Assembly (NCBI RefSeq): GCF_024498135.1
Contig: NZ_JANHOH010000001.1
Location: 2,294,001 to 2,358,000, forward strand
Reading direction: 5' to 3'
Source: Mucilaginibacter aquariorum
Lineage (GTDB): Bacteria; Bacteroidota; Bacteroidia; Sphingobacteriales; Sphingobacteriaceae
DNA length: 64,000 nt
Each line of letters opens with the position of its first letter. The first letter of the stretch is position 1. The notes under the pieces were generated by a model, which saw only the letters and a program-made list of their open reading frames with translations, had not been told where the DNA came from and ran no database searches. Positions 35,887-45,400 of this stretch are shown here, in pieces. A program made the position numbers and the translations under genes.

Positions 35887-36990
35887 TTAATTTTTATTCA
35901 CCTTTAGTAAAACCGGGTATTCATCCTTTAACTTCACCTTGATCTTATGTGCCTTTTTGCTGAATAAACCTTTGGCCGCGTTTATACCACCCGCAGCTGC
36001 CTGTGCGCCGAGATTTTCATCCATGCTGAGAAACTGCATACTTTGGATCGCATTATCGGCGCCAGCACCCGCTGCGGCACCCAGCTCAGCCTCGGGAGCA
36101 GGAATTCCCGGCATACCGTCAAGGCTGAATACAGTCAGGCTGGCGGGCATGATGTCCTTTCCAACGCGGATATTCTGTATGCTGAGCAGTAACCGCTGGT
36201 TAGTTACCTGGCAGGCACCAAATAGTAATTGCCCTTTTGGTAGCATTATTCCTTTAAGCATTACGGAGTCGGTTAACTTTATTCTTACAGTCCCTCCGTT
36301 CATCACCCGCTGTTTACCATCGACAATGGCGGGTATGGCGCGGAAGGCCGAATCATCGTTAGGTTTTTGCTTCGGATTTAAACTCACGGACTGCGGATTC
36401 TGAATGGCCTGGATCTTGGTCAGCATATCGCTTAATTGTTTCATTTCCGGGTCTTCACTGCTGGAGCTTTTCATCGACCGCATCATCTTGCTCAGGCGCT
36501 GCACCTCCGGGCCGGCTTCAGGTTGATGGTATGGAACCGGTGATGGCTGGCTGATCTGACGGTTTATCTGCGCGAGTTTGGCCTCGATTTTTGCCGACTG
36601 CTGGTCCGCCGGACTGGTAATTTCCGGTGAGCTCGGGGCTTTCACCTGAGCCGAACCGGCTGCTTTATCAGGATTAAAGCCCATTGCCTGCATGAAATCT
36701 TTGCTGACCCCGTCAGCCGTATGAAGGCTGTCTTTTTTGGCCGATTGGTAGATATCCATTTTATCTGCCGCTTCTTTTTCTTTAAACTGTGCTGACGGCA
36801 AGGCCAGCTCAATTCCCTTTTTCGGTTCAGCAGCCAGCGAGGAATTCCCGTCTTTCCCGCCGCCAAGCGCCCAGAACGCCATGGTTAGAAATGGCAGTAC
36901 AAGTGCAGGTACCACCATGTAAAATCTGCGTTTTTTCAGGAACTCCTCCGTGTTTTTCGGTTGCATTTCTTTTTTTTGTTGATTTTCCAT
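35887..36990 (-). CDS. traM: Conjugation protein TraM (VirB10-like)
   Basis: The 367-residue protein has one membrane segment near residues 27-45 (FYMVVPALVLPFLTMAFWAL) and a long Pro/Ser/Gln-rich periplasmic linker. The conserved C-terminal beta domain has GKQRVMNGGTVRIKLTD, LPKGQLLFGACQVTNQRLLL and IQNIRVGKDIMPASLTVF. It spans the envelope as the VirB10-type scaffold of the type IV secretion channel. It sits between the traL-like gene and the two end-of-operon paralogs; traN, normally next, is missing. Confidence 0.88.
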   Translation of the reverse strand: MENQQKKEMQPKNTEEFLKKRRFYMVVPALVLPFLTMAFWALGGGKDGNSSLAAEPKKGIELALPSAQFKEKEAADKMDIYQSAKKDSLHTADGVSKDFMQAMGFNPDKAAGSAQVKAPSSPEITSPADQQSAKIEAKLAQINRQISQPSPVPYHQPEAGPEVQRLSKMMRSMKSSSSEDPEMKQLSDMLTKIQAIQNPQSVSLNPKQKPNDDSAFRAIPAIVDGKQRVMNGGTVRIKLTDSVMLKGIMLPKGQLLFGACQVTNQRLLLSIQNIRVGKDIMPASLTVFSLDGMPGIPAPEAELGAAAGAGADNAIQSMQFLSMDENLGAQAAAGGINAAKGLFSKKAHKIKVKLKDEYPVLLKVNKN

Positions 36991-36994
36991 AACC

Positions 36995-37333
36995 TTATTT
37001 TTTAATTGTTAATGAATCTGTTGTTTTATCTTTTCCCAGGCGAAGATGCGGTTCCGACGATTGTCCGATATGTACCGGTGCGTACGGATTTGGCGACTTA
37101 CTAAGGGCGCTTCCATGCCAGTTAGATAAAGTGCTTATAGCTATGACTACTACCCAGGCAAGACAAATTATCCAGAAAACTCTTTTTTGTGCCCGCTTAC
37201 TGACCTGGTTGATTTGCCGGTTTAGCTTGGTTGCGATTGTCTGCTGCCACCTGATAATGATTTTGGCGAGGCGCTCAGCGACCTGGTCAGCCGCTTTGTT
37301 ATCTGCCTTTTTTGTATTATTCCTGTATAACAT
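36995..37333 (-). CDS. traL: Small membrane protein in the TraL position
   Basis: The 112-residue protein has a basic cytoplasmic N-terminus, one membrane helix at about residues 53-70 (VFWIICLAWVVVIAIST) and a short polar tail. Position between traK and traM and the topology fit TraL of CTnDOT-type systems. Sequence alone would not name it. Confidence 0.6.
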   Translation of the reverse strand: MLYRNNTKKADNKAADQVAERLAKIIIRWQQTIATKLNRQINQVSKRAQKRVFWIICLAWVVVIAISTLSNWHGSALSKSPNPYAPVHIGQSSEPHLRLGKDKTTDSLTIKK

Positions 37334-37336
37334 CGC

Positions 37337-37954
37337 TTATTTTTGTAAAGTGGTATCCCTGTTGGCGAGAATTTCCCAATGCTGGATCAGGAAGCCATGC
37401 GGGTTGTTGTCTGTTTGAATTTGAATATCCCTGACTTCGCCCTGTGTCACCAGCTTACGGTAAACCACCCCGCTGGAGCGAACGAGCTTTTCCGTCGCGT
37501 AACAGGTAAAGCTGTAAGGCCATTGATTGCCCTGGAGACGCGTACTATCGATAGTGATCTCCTGGGAAATATTCGCAGAGATCAGATTATTAAAATACCC
37601 GGACTCGCGGAGGTTATCGTATTGCCGCTTGGCCGATTCGTCCGCCAGGTACAATGCTTTGCCAACGTTCGCTTGTATGGCCTTATCATCCGGGCTTAAA
37701 TCGAAGAAGAACTCATGAAATGATTTAATATGGTCCCGTAATTCAACCGGCAGGTTAGATTGACGATCTGAAGCATTCGCTTCCAGAAGCTTGCCGTTGT
37801 ACAAAATGTGGATGCGGCTTTGCGCGAGATTGACCGCCTGCGTGCTTTTATAGATGCAGAAACACATGGTAATGACATTGCCGATGATGAGGATCAGACT
37901 GAATTGCCGGATATGCTTAAAAGCGGTGTCGATATTTTTTAGATGCGTAAACAT
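37337..37954 (-). CDS. traK: Conjugation protein TraK (VirB8-like)
   Basis: The 205-residue protein begins with LKNIDTAFKHIRQFSLILII, an amphipathic entry plus membrane helix typical of TraK. The soluble domain has FHEFFFDLSPDDKAIQANVG, KALYLADESAKRQYDNLRES and GYFNNLISANISQE. It is an inner-membrane, VirB8-type assembly factor. It lies 3 nt from the TraL-like gene and 20 nt from traJ. Confidence 0.88.
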   Translation of the reverse strand: MFTHLKNIDTAFKHIRQFSLILIIGNVITMCFCIYKSTQAVNLAQSRIHILYNGKLLEANASDRQSNLPVELRDHIKSFHEFFFDLSPDDKAIQANVGKALYLADESAKRQYDNLRESGYFNNLISANISQEITIDSTRLQGNQWPYSFTCYATEKLVRSSGVVYRKLVTQGEVRDIQIQTDNNPHGFLIQHWEILANRDTTLQK

Positions 37955-37974
37955 GATTGTTGATTTTTAAGTGA

Positions 37975-39171
37975 TTAATTTGCTTTCAGTTTATTGGCCT
38001 CGAAACTTCCGGTCTTGCCATTCCCATCGGAACCGTTATAGCCGGTCAGAAAATCTTTCGGTGCATTAACCAGGTTGGTTGCGCCTTGCTGCATCCTGGA
38101 TCCGGTTGCGGAGCTTGCGGCCATAGTGGTATTTCCGGTATTGATGACCATTGTATTTACCTTTTGAAGCAGTCCGTGGCCACCACCGGCATTGACGATA
38201 TAATTTGCGACGCTGGGCACGGTGAAATACCCGATAATGCCGATCATGAGAAAAACCAGATAGGCGGTATCCGTCGAACTGAAAAATGTATCTCCGGCGT
38301 TTTGAACCTGTGAAATATCCAGCTTCAGCATGTTCTCCTGAACCTTACCGATAATGGCACCAAAAATATTGGCGACCGGCAGCCATAAAAATACATTCAG
38401 ATACTTCGCGAGCCAGGAGGTAAGGGTGTGCTGGAAACCATCAAAAACAGAAAGCCCGAATACGATAGGCCCAAGAATTGCCAGCACGACCAGATAAAAT
38501 GTCCTGATCGTATTGATACAGAGCGCTGCCGCCTGGTAACAAACCTGCAGCACTTCCGACATCCATTGCTTTACCGTATTTCGAAAGCTGTAGGACGCTT
38601 TAGCCATCGCGAACTTCATATCATTTCCAACCTTTTCAAAAACGCCCTCGTTGTTTCCTTCTGGATCGTTTGGATGGCTATATTTATACCATTTGTCCCG
38701 ATCGCCATCTCCGTCAGCTCCCTGGTACATTTTCCAGGTATCCGTTTTTTCAATGGCAGCTTCCTTTGCCTCTAGGAGGCGGGCGATTGCCGCGTCAGAA
38801 TTCTGCACCATTCCGCCGGTGGCACTGACCGTGGGTTGCATAACGCCATTGATTACTGAGATTACTGTCGGGAACAGCAGGATAGCCAGGCCAAGACCAA
38901 AGGGCCGCATCAACGGATAAAAGTCTATGGGTTCTGCACTTGCGATCTGCCGGTATACCCTTGCGGCTATATACCACAATGCCCCGAATCCGGCTATTCC
39001 CTGACCAATGCCGATCAGCTGGCTGCACATCGGCAGCATGTCATTATAAACGCCGTTCAGCGTTCCCTGAAGCCCGCTTATATTTTCCGCCAGGCCTTCA
39101 GCTTTGGAAAATAAAGGAAAAAGCATCCCCGTTACCGCAAATCCTGCGGTTAAAAACCATTTGTTTTTCAT
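37975..39171 (-). CDS. traJ: Conjugation protein TraJ (VirB6-like polytopic membrane protein)
   Basis: The 398-residue protein has a signal or first membrane segment and then several hydrophobic helices (GIGQGIAGFGALWYIAARVY, FGLGLAILLFPTVISVINGV, LVVLAILGPIVFGLSVFDGF, VFLMIGIIGYFTVPSVANYI). FDGFQHTLTSWLAKYLNVFLW is the strongest family signature. It forms the inner-membrane part of the channel. It is in operon order between the traI-like genes and traK. Confidence 0.88.
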   Translation of the reverse strand: MKNKWFLTAGFAVTGMLFPLFSKAEGLAENISGLQGTLNGVYNDMLPMCSQLIGIGQGIAGFGALWYIAARVYRQIASAEPIDFYPLMRPFGLGLAILLFPTVISVINGVMQPTVSATGGMVQNSDAAIARLLEAKEAAIEKTDTWKMYQGADGDGDRDKWYKYSHPNDPEGNNEGVFEKVGNDMKFAMAKASYSFRNTVKQWMSEVLQVCYQAAALCINTIRTFYLVVLAILGPIVFGLSVFDGFQHTLTSWLAKYLNVFLWLPVANIFGAIIGKVQENMLKLDISQVQNAGDTFFSSTDTAYLVFLMIGIIGYFTVPSVANYIVNAGGGHGLLQKVNTMVINTGNTTMAASSATGSRMQQGATNLVNAPKDFLTGYNGSDGNGKTGSFEANKLKAN

Positions 39172-39180
39172 AAGCTTATT

Positions 39181-39825
39181 TTATTGGATTAAACCATAGA
39201 GCCGTTTAAGAGAGCGGTTATCCGCCGCATCTTTTCCCCGCTGTAGTGAAAGAAGCATGCCCTGATTATTAAACGTTCGTAAAAACTGCAAGCGGTCCGC
39301 GCTCGTTCCGTAGATGCGGTCAATACTTTTTATGCGTTCGGCATCGGACATCCGCAATTTTCCCGCTGTGAGAATGTGGGTGAGGGATTCTGCATCTTCG
39401 AGGGTTTCTGAGGCCAGTTTGGAATAAACGCCGGACATATAATCTATTTCCCCCGCGCTAAAAGATTTGCTTTGCCGGAACAGGGAAAGCTTCTTTTTAT
39501 ATTCGGAGATCAGATCTGACTGCATCAGCAGGATGTCAGCGATCCTTCCGTACTTTTTCACAGCAGGACTGATCGCTAACAAACCCGTGAGATACACATT
39601 GTGCAGATCAAAATTGCCTTTCGATAAGGAAGAGATCGCGCCGTAACCCTGCTGATAGATTTGGTAACCCAACTTCATATCCGCGAGAATACTTTTCATC
39701 TGGGTCAGCTTTTCAATATTCAGTAAAAGCTGCTGCAATTCTTGTGACTGCGCTTGGCAGGGTTTGACTTGAAATATCGAAATTCCAAGAAGCAAACTAA
39801 TCATCGCTTTGATCATTGTTTTCAT
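39181..39825 (-). CDS. TraI-like periplasmic protein, copy 3
   Basis: This 214-residue protein has a signal peptide (cleavage near CQAQ). Its helical body contains KLGYQIYQQGYGAISSLSKG, SAGEIDYMSGVYSKLAS, KLRMSDAERIKSIDRIYGTS and the end motif LQRGKDAADNRSLKRLYGL. The end motif recurs in the copies at 39831 and 40495. TraI of Bacteroidetes elements resembles VirB5/TrbJ-type pilus-tip proteins. The triplication is the unusual point. Confidence 0.7.
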   Translation of the reverse strand: MKTMIKAMISLLLGISIFQVKPCQAQSQELQQLLLNIEKLTQMKSILADMKLGYQIYQQGYGAISSLSKGNFDLHNVYLTGLLAISPAVKKYGRIADILLMQSDLISEYKKKLSLFRQSKSFSAGEIDYMSGVYSKLASETLEDAESLTHILTAGKLRMSDAERIKSIDRIYGTSADRLQFLRTFNNQGMLLSLQRGKDAADNRSLKRLYGLIQ

Positions 39826-39830
39826 ACTAC

Positions 39831-40508
39831 TTAATTTAAGCCGTAAATCTTTTGCCCGGTTTGCGACTCTTGTTTTTCTTTGAGCCGCTGCTGTCCATAA
39901 ATTTTTGCCTGTGCGGTAAAGCCAGCGGCGAACCGGTAATTATTTAGCATCTCTTTATGGATATTCGATAATAAAGCCAGTCGTTCAGCGTCACTCATTT
40001 TTACTTTTGCATCGGATACCACATAGTTCAGTAAATTCATTTGCTGATCGCAGTCTTTTAAAACAGCGGCTTTTACATTGAGCAGGTATTGTATTTCATC
40101 GTCAGATAGCCCGGGAATGCTTCGAACTCCGGAAAAAACATTTAGAATGTCCTTTTGCCAGTCAAGGATTTCCTTAACCTGATAATTATATTTTACAGAA
40201 GCGCTGGCCACTTCCATTCTAGTATAGTAAGTACCATGAAGCACGCTTTCCATATTTAAATAACCTGATATATTACCAAGACCGCCATGGGCGATCTGAT
40301 AACCCTGCTTAAGGAATTTGCTGTAAACTTCTAATGCGGCTATTTGCTGTAACAGGTATTTTTTTTGGGTGCTGCCCTGACGAAACCACTCCGAAAAATT
40401 TTGAGCATAGGTATTCAATGCCGGTAAAAAGGATATTCCGATAAAAAAGCTGATGCGGAGCAAAAAACGTTTTGCTATACCCGTTTCTTTGAATCTATTG
40501 AAATCCAT
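39831..40508 (-). CDS. TraI-like periplasmic protein, copy 2
   Basis: The 225-residue paralog has an N-terminal hydrophobic export segment (FLLRISFFIGISFLPALNTYAQ). Its body has LKQGYQIAHGGLGNISGYLN, SDDEIQYLLNVKAAVLKDCD and KVKMSDAERLALLSNIHKEM, parallel to the flanking copies. It overlaps copy 1 by 14 nt, which implies coupled translation. Confidence 0.7.
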   Translation of the reverse strand: MDFNRFKETGIAKRFLLRISFFIGISFLPALNTYAQNFSEWFRQGSTQKKYLLQQIAALEVYSKFLKQGYQIAHGGLGNISGYLNMESVLHGTYYTRMEVASASVKYNYQVKEILDWQKDILNVFSGVRSIPGLSDDEIQYLLNVKAAVLKDCDQQMNLLNYVVSDAKVKMSDAERLALLSNIHKEMLNNYRFAAGFTAQAKIYGQQRLKEKQESQTGQKIYGLN

Positions 40509-41178
40509 ATAAACTTTTGGTTATCCTGGTGTCTGCCAGATCTTTGCTGCGGCGAATACTCAAAATTTGGTTTTCAGTATTATATCGGCGGAGATCGTTA
40601 AAGTTTTCATCCAGCCGGTCACCCGCACGGTTTATTTCATTTAATCTTTGCTCATCTGTCATCTGTGTCGTATGACTGCTGAGTGCAGCTAATACCTGAT
40701 CGAGGTTTTTGGCACTGGCTGAAAGTATGCCCTCATAAACTGACGCCATCTGGTTCAGTTCCCCGGCACTGAAATGTTTATCCTGCTTTAGTAATGCCCA
40801 TGCCTGCTGGTATTCCCTCATCAATGCAACCTGTTCCAGTGTTAGCTGCTTTATGCGCTGATAATAGGCGATCGTCGATTTGACCTTCCATAGCTCGTCA
40901 TAGTAATTGGCAAACAGTTTTTGCTGATCGCCCGTCCATTCCGAGATCTCCGTTAGCCGAAGTTTAGACAACTCATTTTCCAGTACTTTCTGCGCATTCT
41001 GCAGCCATATGGTTTTATTCTGGAGCCTTTGAACTTTCAGGTCGATGGCTTTTATTACTTTTTTCACGGTAAGCTTGATTACCTCAGCGGCGACAAACTG
41101 TGCACGCACTTTGCTTGAGGGAATCGAAATCAGGGCTGCAACAATGCAGACAATAATATAATTCTTAAAAAATTTCAC
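40495..41178 (-). CDS. TraI-like periplasmic protein, copy 1
   Basis: The 227-residue protein has an N-terminal signal (IIVCIVAALISIPSSKVRAQ). Its coiled-coil-like N-terminal half (KVIKAIDLKVQRLQNKTIWL) matches the TraI/TrbJ pattern best of the three copies. SAGELNQMASVYEGILSASA, MTDEQRLNEINRAGDRLDEN and RSKDLADTRITKSLYGFQ follow. It is first of the three in transcription order. Confidence 0.75.
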   Translation of the reverse strand: MKFFKNYIIVCIVAALISIPSSKVRAQFVAAEVIKLTVKKVIKAIDLKVQRLQNKTIWLQNAQKVLENELSKLRLTEISEWTGDQQKLFANYYDELWKVKSTIAYYQRIKQLTLEQVALMREYQQAWALLKQDKHFSAGELNQMASVYEGILSASAKNLDQVLAALSSHTTQMTDEQRLNEINRAGDRLDENFNDLRRYNTENQILSIRRSKDLADTRITKSLYGFQ

Positions 41179-41233
41179 AATATGCTCCTATCTCCTGTGT
41201 GAACAGGCAGTTTTAATTCTAGAGATGACAGAC

Positions 41234-41608
41234 TTACTTTATTTTAAGAAAGACTGAATTTTTCAACTTAACCCCTTTTGGATCATCAGACAAGTAAATT
41301 TGTCGGCCTAATTCGGTTTCTGCAAGTACTTGCTGATCTGTATTCCATACCGCCTGCCATGTTTCTTTTCTAAACTCAGCAGGCAACTTTTGACCATTTC
41401 GTTTTCGTTGAAAGGCATCCCGACGTTCAATTGAATATGTTTTTGTGGCAAGATTAACAGCCGTGATAATTAATGTATCAGTTGCCACACTGTATTCACT
41501 TTCAGCGTTGTTAACATACACCCCAGTCAATTCAGGGTTTTTGCTGCCGCCGCAGCCGGCTATCAATAAAGCAAAGCCAGCGATAATGAGGAATTTTAGT
41601 GTTTTCAT
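41234..41608 (-). CDS. Small lipoprotein in the tra operon
   Basis: The 124-residue protein has a lipobox (LLIAGCGGS, acylated Cys near residue 19) and a small beta-rich domain (LTGVYVNNAESEYSVATDTL). It lies between traG and the traI-like genes. Lipoproteins at this place in conjugation operons can serve in entry exclusion or channel assembly; here that is inference from position. Confidence 0.75.
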   Translation of the reverse strand: MKTLKFLIIAGFALLIAGCGGSKNPELTGVYVNNAESEYSVATDTLIITAVNLATKTYSIERRDAFQRKRNGQKLPAEFRKETWQAVWNTDQQVLAETELGRQIYLSDDPKGVKLKNSVFLKIK

Positions 41609-41618
41609 AATGCTATAG

Positions 41619-44075
41619 TTAAATGGTTAATGATTCTTGTTTATCACGAACGAGCTGCGCTATTCCCTTTTCGACGCTGCCATATTTTGCGGCATATTCC
41701 TGCACCAATACTCTTTCCCTTCCTTCAGTGGTATAGGCGTAATATTCTTCCGGCGAAAGCTCGTTCTTAAAGACTTTCATTTCCTGGCCGCCGAGATCAA
41801 TATAGATCTCGCGGTTATCCTTGTTGACGGATAGCACCTGCGCTTTTCCTTTTTCTGACATACCAAGAATTTCCTGCAGCTTATCAAACTTGTTCATGAA
41901 ATTCCGCATGTCCATTAAAACTTTGATATCTGCGTTATTGATGATCGCTTCTTTAATAATGGGTGAGCTGACCAGGTCGTCCAATTCCTGGCTGACGACG
42001 TTTGGCACGCCATTGAATTTCCGCATCGTTTTAAAAGCATACTGAATAAAGCTCGCCATGCCGGAATTGGCGATTGCCTTCCAGGCTTCGTCTATGGTCA
42101 GCACTTTACGTACACCTTTCAGCTTGCGCATCTTGGAAAGGAAAAGCTCAGTTACCAGCAGGGTGATTACCGGAAAGAGGATAGGATGATCTTTGATATT
42201 ATCCAGCTCTATCACGACGAACCGCTGCTCCAGCATGTTCAGGTTTTCATTCGCGTTTAGCAGGTAATCGAATTCTCCGCCCTCGTAATAGGGTCTGAGC
42301 ACATATAAAAAGTTATCGATGTCGAAATCTTTATCTTTCACTCTTTGCGTTTCGAGTACTTGAACGTAGGTGTTCTGGAGATAATCGTAAAAGCTGTTAA
42401 AGCCGGGAAAGATCGCCGCATCGGTTGCCAGGTATAGGTAATAACCTTGCAAAGCATTGGATAATGCCACGTATTCACTGCGCATCAGGCTTTCGTTTTC
42501 CTGTTTCCAGAGCGTCACCAGGAGCGCCTTGAGGCTCTCCTTTTTCTCGGTGTCCAGCCCGTGTCCCTCCGGCAGATAGAATGGATTAAAGCGGATCGGT
42601 GTTTTCTCCTCATAAGTAAAATAATAGCCGCCCACCAGTTCACATAATCCCTTGTAGCTGCCGCCGATATCAACCGTTACGCAGTGCGCCCCCTGATCGT
42701 AAAGTGTCCGGAGAATATGATTTACGGTCATGCTCTTGCCGCCGCCGGACGTTCCGCAAACCAGCATGCCCATATTGGACGTGATCCCCGTTTTTCTTGG
42801 CGCGTCAAAAAGGTCGATATAAACCGGTTTGCCCGTCAGTCTGTCGCAAAAACGGATACCTTCTGCAGGCGGGTCGGAACGGTAATTACTTTCAAGATTC
42901 AGGAAGCAGGTCGCCTGCTCCAGAAATGTATCAAAAGTATCATTCACCGGAAAGTCCGCTGCGTTCCCCGGCATGCCGGCCCACCATATCTGCGCTGCCC
43001 CGTCAGATTCCTGTTTACTGCTCGCCCCGATTTGCGCCATCGCTGAGCCTACAAGATTCTTGATGTCCTGTAGTTCTTCCCGCTTATCCGTCCAGGCAAA
43101 TACATTGAAGTGTGCCTTAACAGGTAGGCGCTGCTGACTGATCGCTTCATTCAGAAAATCATTGGTTGCATCGCGGCCAATCGTATTTTCCCGGCTATAG
43201 GAGGACAAGGACTGCAGCCTGAGTTTTTTGGCTTCAAGGTTTTTTAAGGTTTTAACGGTGTCACCAATAAAAATGAATTGGTTATAAATATGGTTACATT
43301 CCAATAGCAAATTAAGCTGGGTACTAAAGCCGACAGGGAATTTTGTCTTGTCGGTGCTGTATTTATCGTACGTGATCCTGCTTCCGCAAAACGCAGGAAG
43401 ATCCTCTGCATCACCAAGCGTAAACAGCTGTGCATACTGGTCGCCGATCTGCAGCCGGTCTTTGAGGTGAATATCCTTCAGCATAGGCTGGTCATCGGCC
43501 GAAAGAAGGAAACAATATTGCTCCAGTATTCCTGGCTGTTTCACCGTACCGGATAGATCATTATCCTTTAATTTCTTTAAGCTGATCAGCCTGCTATCGC
43601 TAAGGATGCGTTCAAATTGGCCTGCCTTTTCCAGAAACTCCGGAAGCATTCTTGCATCGGTGGTTTGTTTTGGCACAATACTTTTGCGCATGATCCCTGA
43701 AAATGCGCTGCTGGCCTGCTTGCGGTCGGGTGCTTTCAGGGTCAGCATAAGGTAACAGGTATGGTTAAGAAACATTCTGCCCTTGAAATGGCGGTCAGCG
43801 GCATCTGTGAGAAAATTTCGTTTCAGGCCGTTCGTTCCACTGTAGGCATTTTTCAGATAGATATCCTGTTTGTGAATGATACTGTTTTTCGGCAAAACCC
43901 TGATCGCCCTGACCCACGATTGATGATAAGCCTCGTATTCTTCTTCCGAAAGCGTAAAAATCTCCGGCAGCTGAACACGGTAAGCTACTGTCAGATCACC
44001 CTGAACCGAAACCATACAATCATGCTCGACTTTAAAAATCGGAAATATTTTTTCCGCACTGCTGAATAATGACAT
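41619..44075 (-). CDS. traG: Conjugation ATPase TraG (VirB4-like)
   Basis: The 818-residue protein begins with a Bacteroidetes TraG leader (SAEKIFPIFKVEHDCMVSVQGD). Walker A GTSGGGKS lies at residues 441-448, with the Walker B region KVLTIDEAWKAI and PNVVSQELDDLVSSP later, and the C-terminal conserved motif KNELSPEEYYAYTTEGRERV. It energises assembly and transfer through the type IV channel. Despite the name it corresponds to VirB4, not the coupling protein. It lies 2 nt after traF. Confidence 0.93.
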   Translation of the reverse strand: MSLFSSAEKIFPIFKVEHDCMVSVQGDLTVAYRVQLPEIFTLSEEEYEAYHQSWVRAIRVLPKNSIIHKQDIYLKNAYSGTNGLKRNFLTDAADRHFKGRMFLNHTCYLMLTLKAPDRKQASSAFSGIMRKSIVPKQTTDARMLPEFLEKAGQFERILSDSRLISLKKLKDNDLSGTVKQPGILEQYCFLLSADDQPMLKDIHLKDRLQIGDQYAQLFTLGDAEDLPAFCGSRITYDKYSTDKTKFPVGFSTQLNLLLECNHIYNQFIFIGDTVKTLKNLEAKKLRLQSLSSYSRENTIGRDATNDFLNEAISQQRLPVKAHFNVFAWTDKREELQDIKNLVGSAMAQIGASSKQESDGAAQIWWAGMPGNAADFPVNDTFDTFLEQATCFLNLESNYRSDPPAEGIRFCDRLTGKPVYIDLFDAPRKTGITSNMGMLVCGTSGGGKSMTVNHILRTLYDQGAHCVTVDIGGSYKGLCELVGGYYFTYEEKTPIRFNPFYLPEGHGLDTEKKESLKALLVTLWKQENESLMRSEYVALSNALQGYYLYLATDAAIFPGFNSFYDYLQNTYVQVLETQRVKDKDFDIDNFLYVLRPYYEGGEFDYLLNANENLNMLEQRFVVIELDNIKDHPILFPVITLLVTELFLSKMRKLKGVRKVLTIDEAWKAIANSGMASFIQYAFKTMRKFNGVPNVVSQELDDLVSSPIIKEAIINNADIKVLMDMRNFMNKFDKLQEILGMSEKGKAQVLSVNKDNREIYIDLGGQEMKVFKNELSPEEYYAYTTEGRERVLVQEYAAKYGSVEKGIAQLVRDKQESLTI

Positions 44076-44077
44076 AG

Positions 44078-44392
44078 TTAGCGTTTTAAGGAGGTGAATA
44101 ATTTGCGTGACTTGAACTTCAGATAAACTGGCAGGTAATTCCTGGCGCCCCTTTTCATCAGACCATATTGGCCGTATTTATGACTCAGCTTGTAAACCTG
44201 GATAAAAAGCGCGCTGCCAAGCCCACAGACGATAAGAAGGCACACATACACGGGCGTTCCGAAAATATACAGGACTGCAAAAAGTACTAATAATGCGACC
44301 AGGCCCGATGCGAGGTAACCGATATATTGTGCTTTTAATCCTTTGAACTCTATGGGCTTATTGATCCCTTTATTGATTTGATATACTGGCAT
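44078..44392 (-). CDS. traF: Conjugation protein TraF (DUF4133, VirB3-like)
   Basis: The 104-residue protein has the DUF4133 start YQINKGINKPIEFKGLKAQY and two adjacent membrane helices (about residues 28-70), then KYGQYGLMKRGARNYLPVYL. It is a small inner-membrane partner of the VirB4-type ATPase. It is flanked by traE and traG in canonical order. Confidence 0.9.
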   Translation of the reverse strand: MPVYQINKGINKPIEFKGLKAQYIGYLASGLVALLVLFAVLYIFGTPVYVCLLIVCGLGSALFIQVYKLSHKYGQYGLMKRGARNYLPVYLKFKSRKLFTSLKR

Positions 44393-44401
44393 AAAAAATA
44401 T

Positions 44402-44743
44402 TTAAACCCCGAAAAATGATTTTAAAACGGTAGCGACCACTACCAGGAAAATGCAGCTGCCGAACCAGCTTGAGGCGACCTTGCCGGTATCATGTTCACC
44501 GTCATTCCACTTTTTATAAACCTTTATGGCGCCCACGAGGCCGATGATGGCCCCGATCGCATACATCAGGTTGGTACCGGTATCGAAATAGCTTTTAACC
44601 TGTGAGGTAGCCTCGTTTATCCCGGCATTGCCGTCTGCGGCCATTACAGTTTGATAAGTGCTGAACAGGATGCTAATTAGTACAGCTGCCCATTTTGCCA
44701 GCGCTTTGGATGCGTTCCTAAGTATTGATTTTATCTTTTTCAT
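44402..44743 (-). CDS. traE: Conjugation protein TraE (DUF4134, pilin-like)
   Basis: The 113-residue protein has an N-terminal export segment, then GNAGINEATSQVKSYFDTGT, a membrane helix (LMYAIGAIIGLVGAIKVYKK), the conserved WNDGEHDTGKVASSWFGSC and a second helix. This is the DUF4134/VirB2-type topology. It is the first recognisable channel gene of the operon. Confidence 0.9.
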   Translation of the reverse strand: MKKIKSILRNASKALAKWAAVLISILFSTYQTVMAADGNAGINEATSQVKSYFDTGTNLMYAIGAIIGLVGAIKVYKKWNDGEHDTGKVASSWFGSCIFLVVVATVLKSFFGV

Positions 44744-44747
44744 GATC

Positions 44748-45326
44748 TTAATTGTTTACAGGTTCATTATTCCAGTAAGATTCCAATTCATTAATGGTCA
44801 GGGAAAAAGGAAACTGGCTGGAGCCTTCGGTCAGAAGAAAATCGTTTACCTGCTCCTCGTAGGTAGTACCTGCCAACGCGTAGTACTTTTGGACGACCAG
44901 CCTGAAAAGCATTTCAAAGTTTTCCTTGCTTTCACTTGATTCGTTGATCACGCGTATCAGCGTCTTTACTTCCGAAATCATTTCGGAAAAATCACTGATC
45001 AGGTGAATGTCAGGTCCCCCCGCTTCAGTAAAGGACAATGTGTTTGGGTTTTCGCTTACCTCAGCATCCTCGGAAGGGCCAAACGACAGGTCTTCCTGCG
45101 ACACAAAATCCACATCGTCTGGCTTAATGGCACCCGCAACGCTGAAATCAGGGAGTTGCAGATCTGCTGCCGGGAACCGGGAGCTGACAGGTTGCCTGCC
45201 GGTTAGGCGACAGATCATTGCCTGCAGCTCTGATCTGTAAAAGGTAAAAATCACGTAAGCGTAATACGCGGTTGCAACAATGATAACGGCTGAAAGGTAG
45301 TTCAGCCATGAAATTTGATGAAGCAT
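44748..45326 (-). CDS. Membrane-anchored protein preceding traE (TraD position)
   Basis: The ATG at 45326 (MLHQISWLNYLSAVIIVATA) puts a membrane helix at residues 8-26; an in-frame start at 45368 is possible. The 192-residue protein has an acidic linker (DDVDFVSQEDLSFGPSEDAE) and a helical C-terminal domain (FEMLFRLVVQKYYALAG, SLTINELESYWN). I do not recognise the family. It lies 4 nt from traE and is the first gene of the tra operon. Confidence 0.6.
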   Translation of the reverse strand: MLHQISWLNYLSAVIIVATAYYAYVIFTFYRSELQAMICRLTGRQPVSSRFPAADLQLPDFSVAGAIKPDDVDFVSQEDLSFGPSEDAEVSENPNTLSFTEAGGPDIHLISDFSEMISEVKTLIRVINESSESKENFEMLFRLVVQKYYALAGTTYEEQVNDFLLTEGSSQFPFSLTINELESYWNNEPVNN

Positions 45327-45400
45327 AATCCTAAAATTTTCCGGCAGCTTTATTACTGACGGTGACAAGACAAAATTCGGAACCGGCAGCAGTGAATCTA

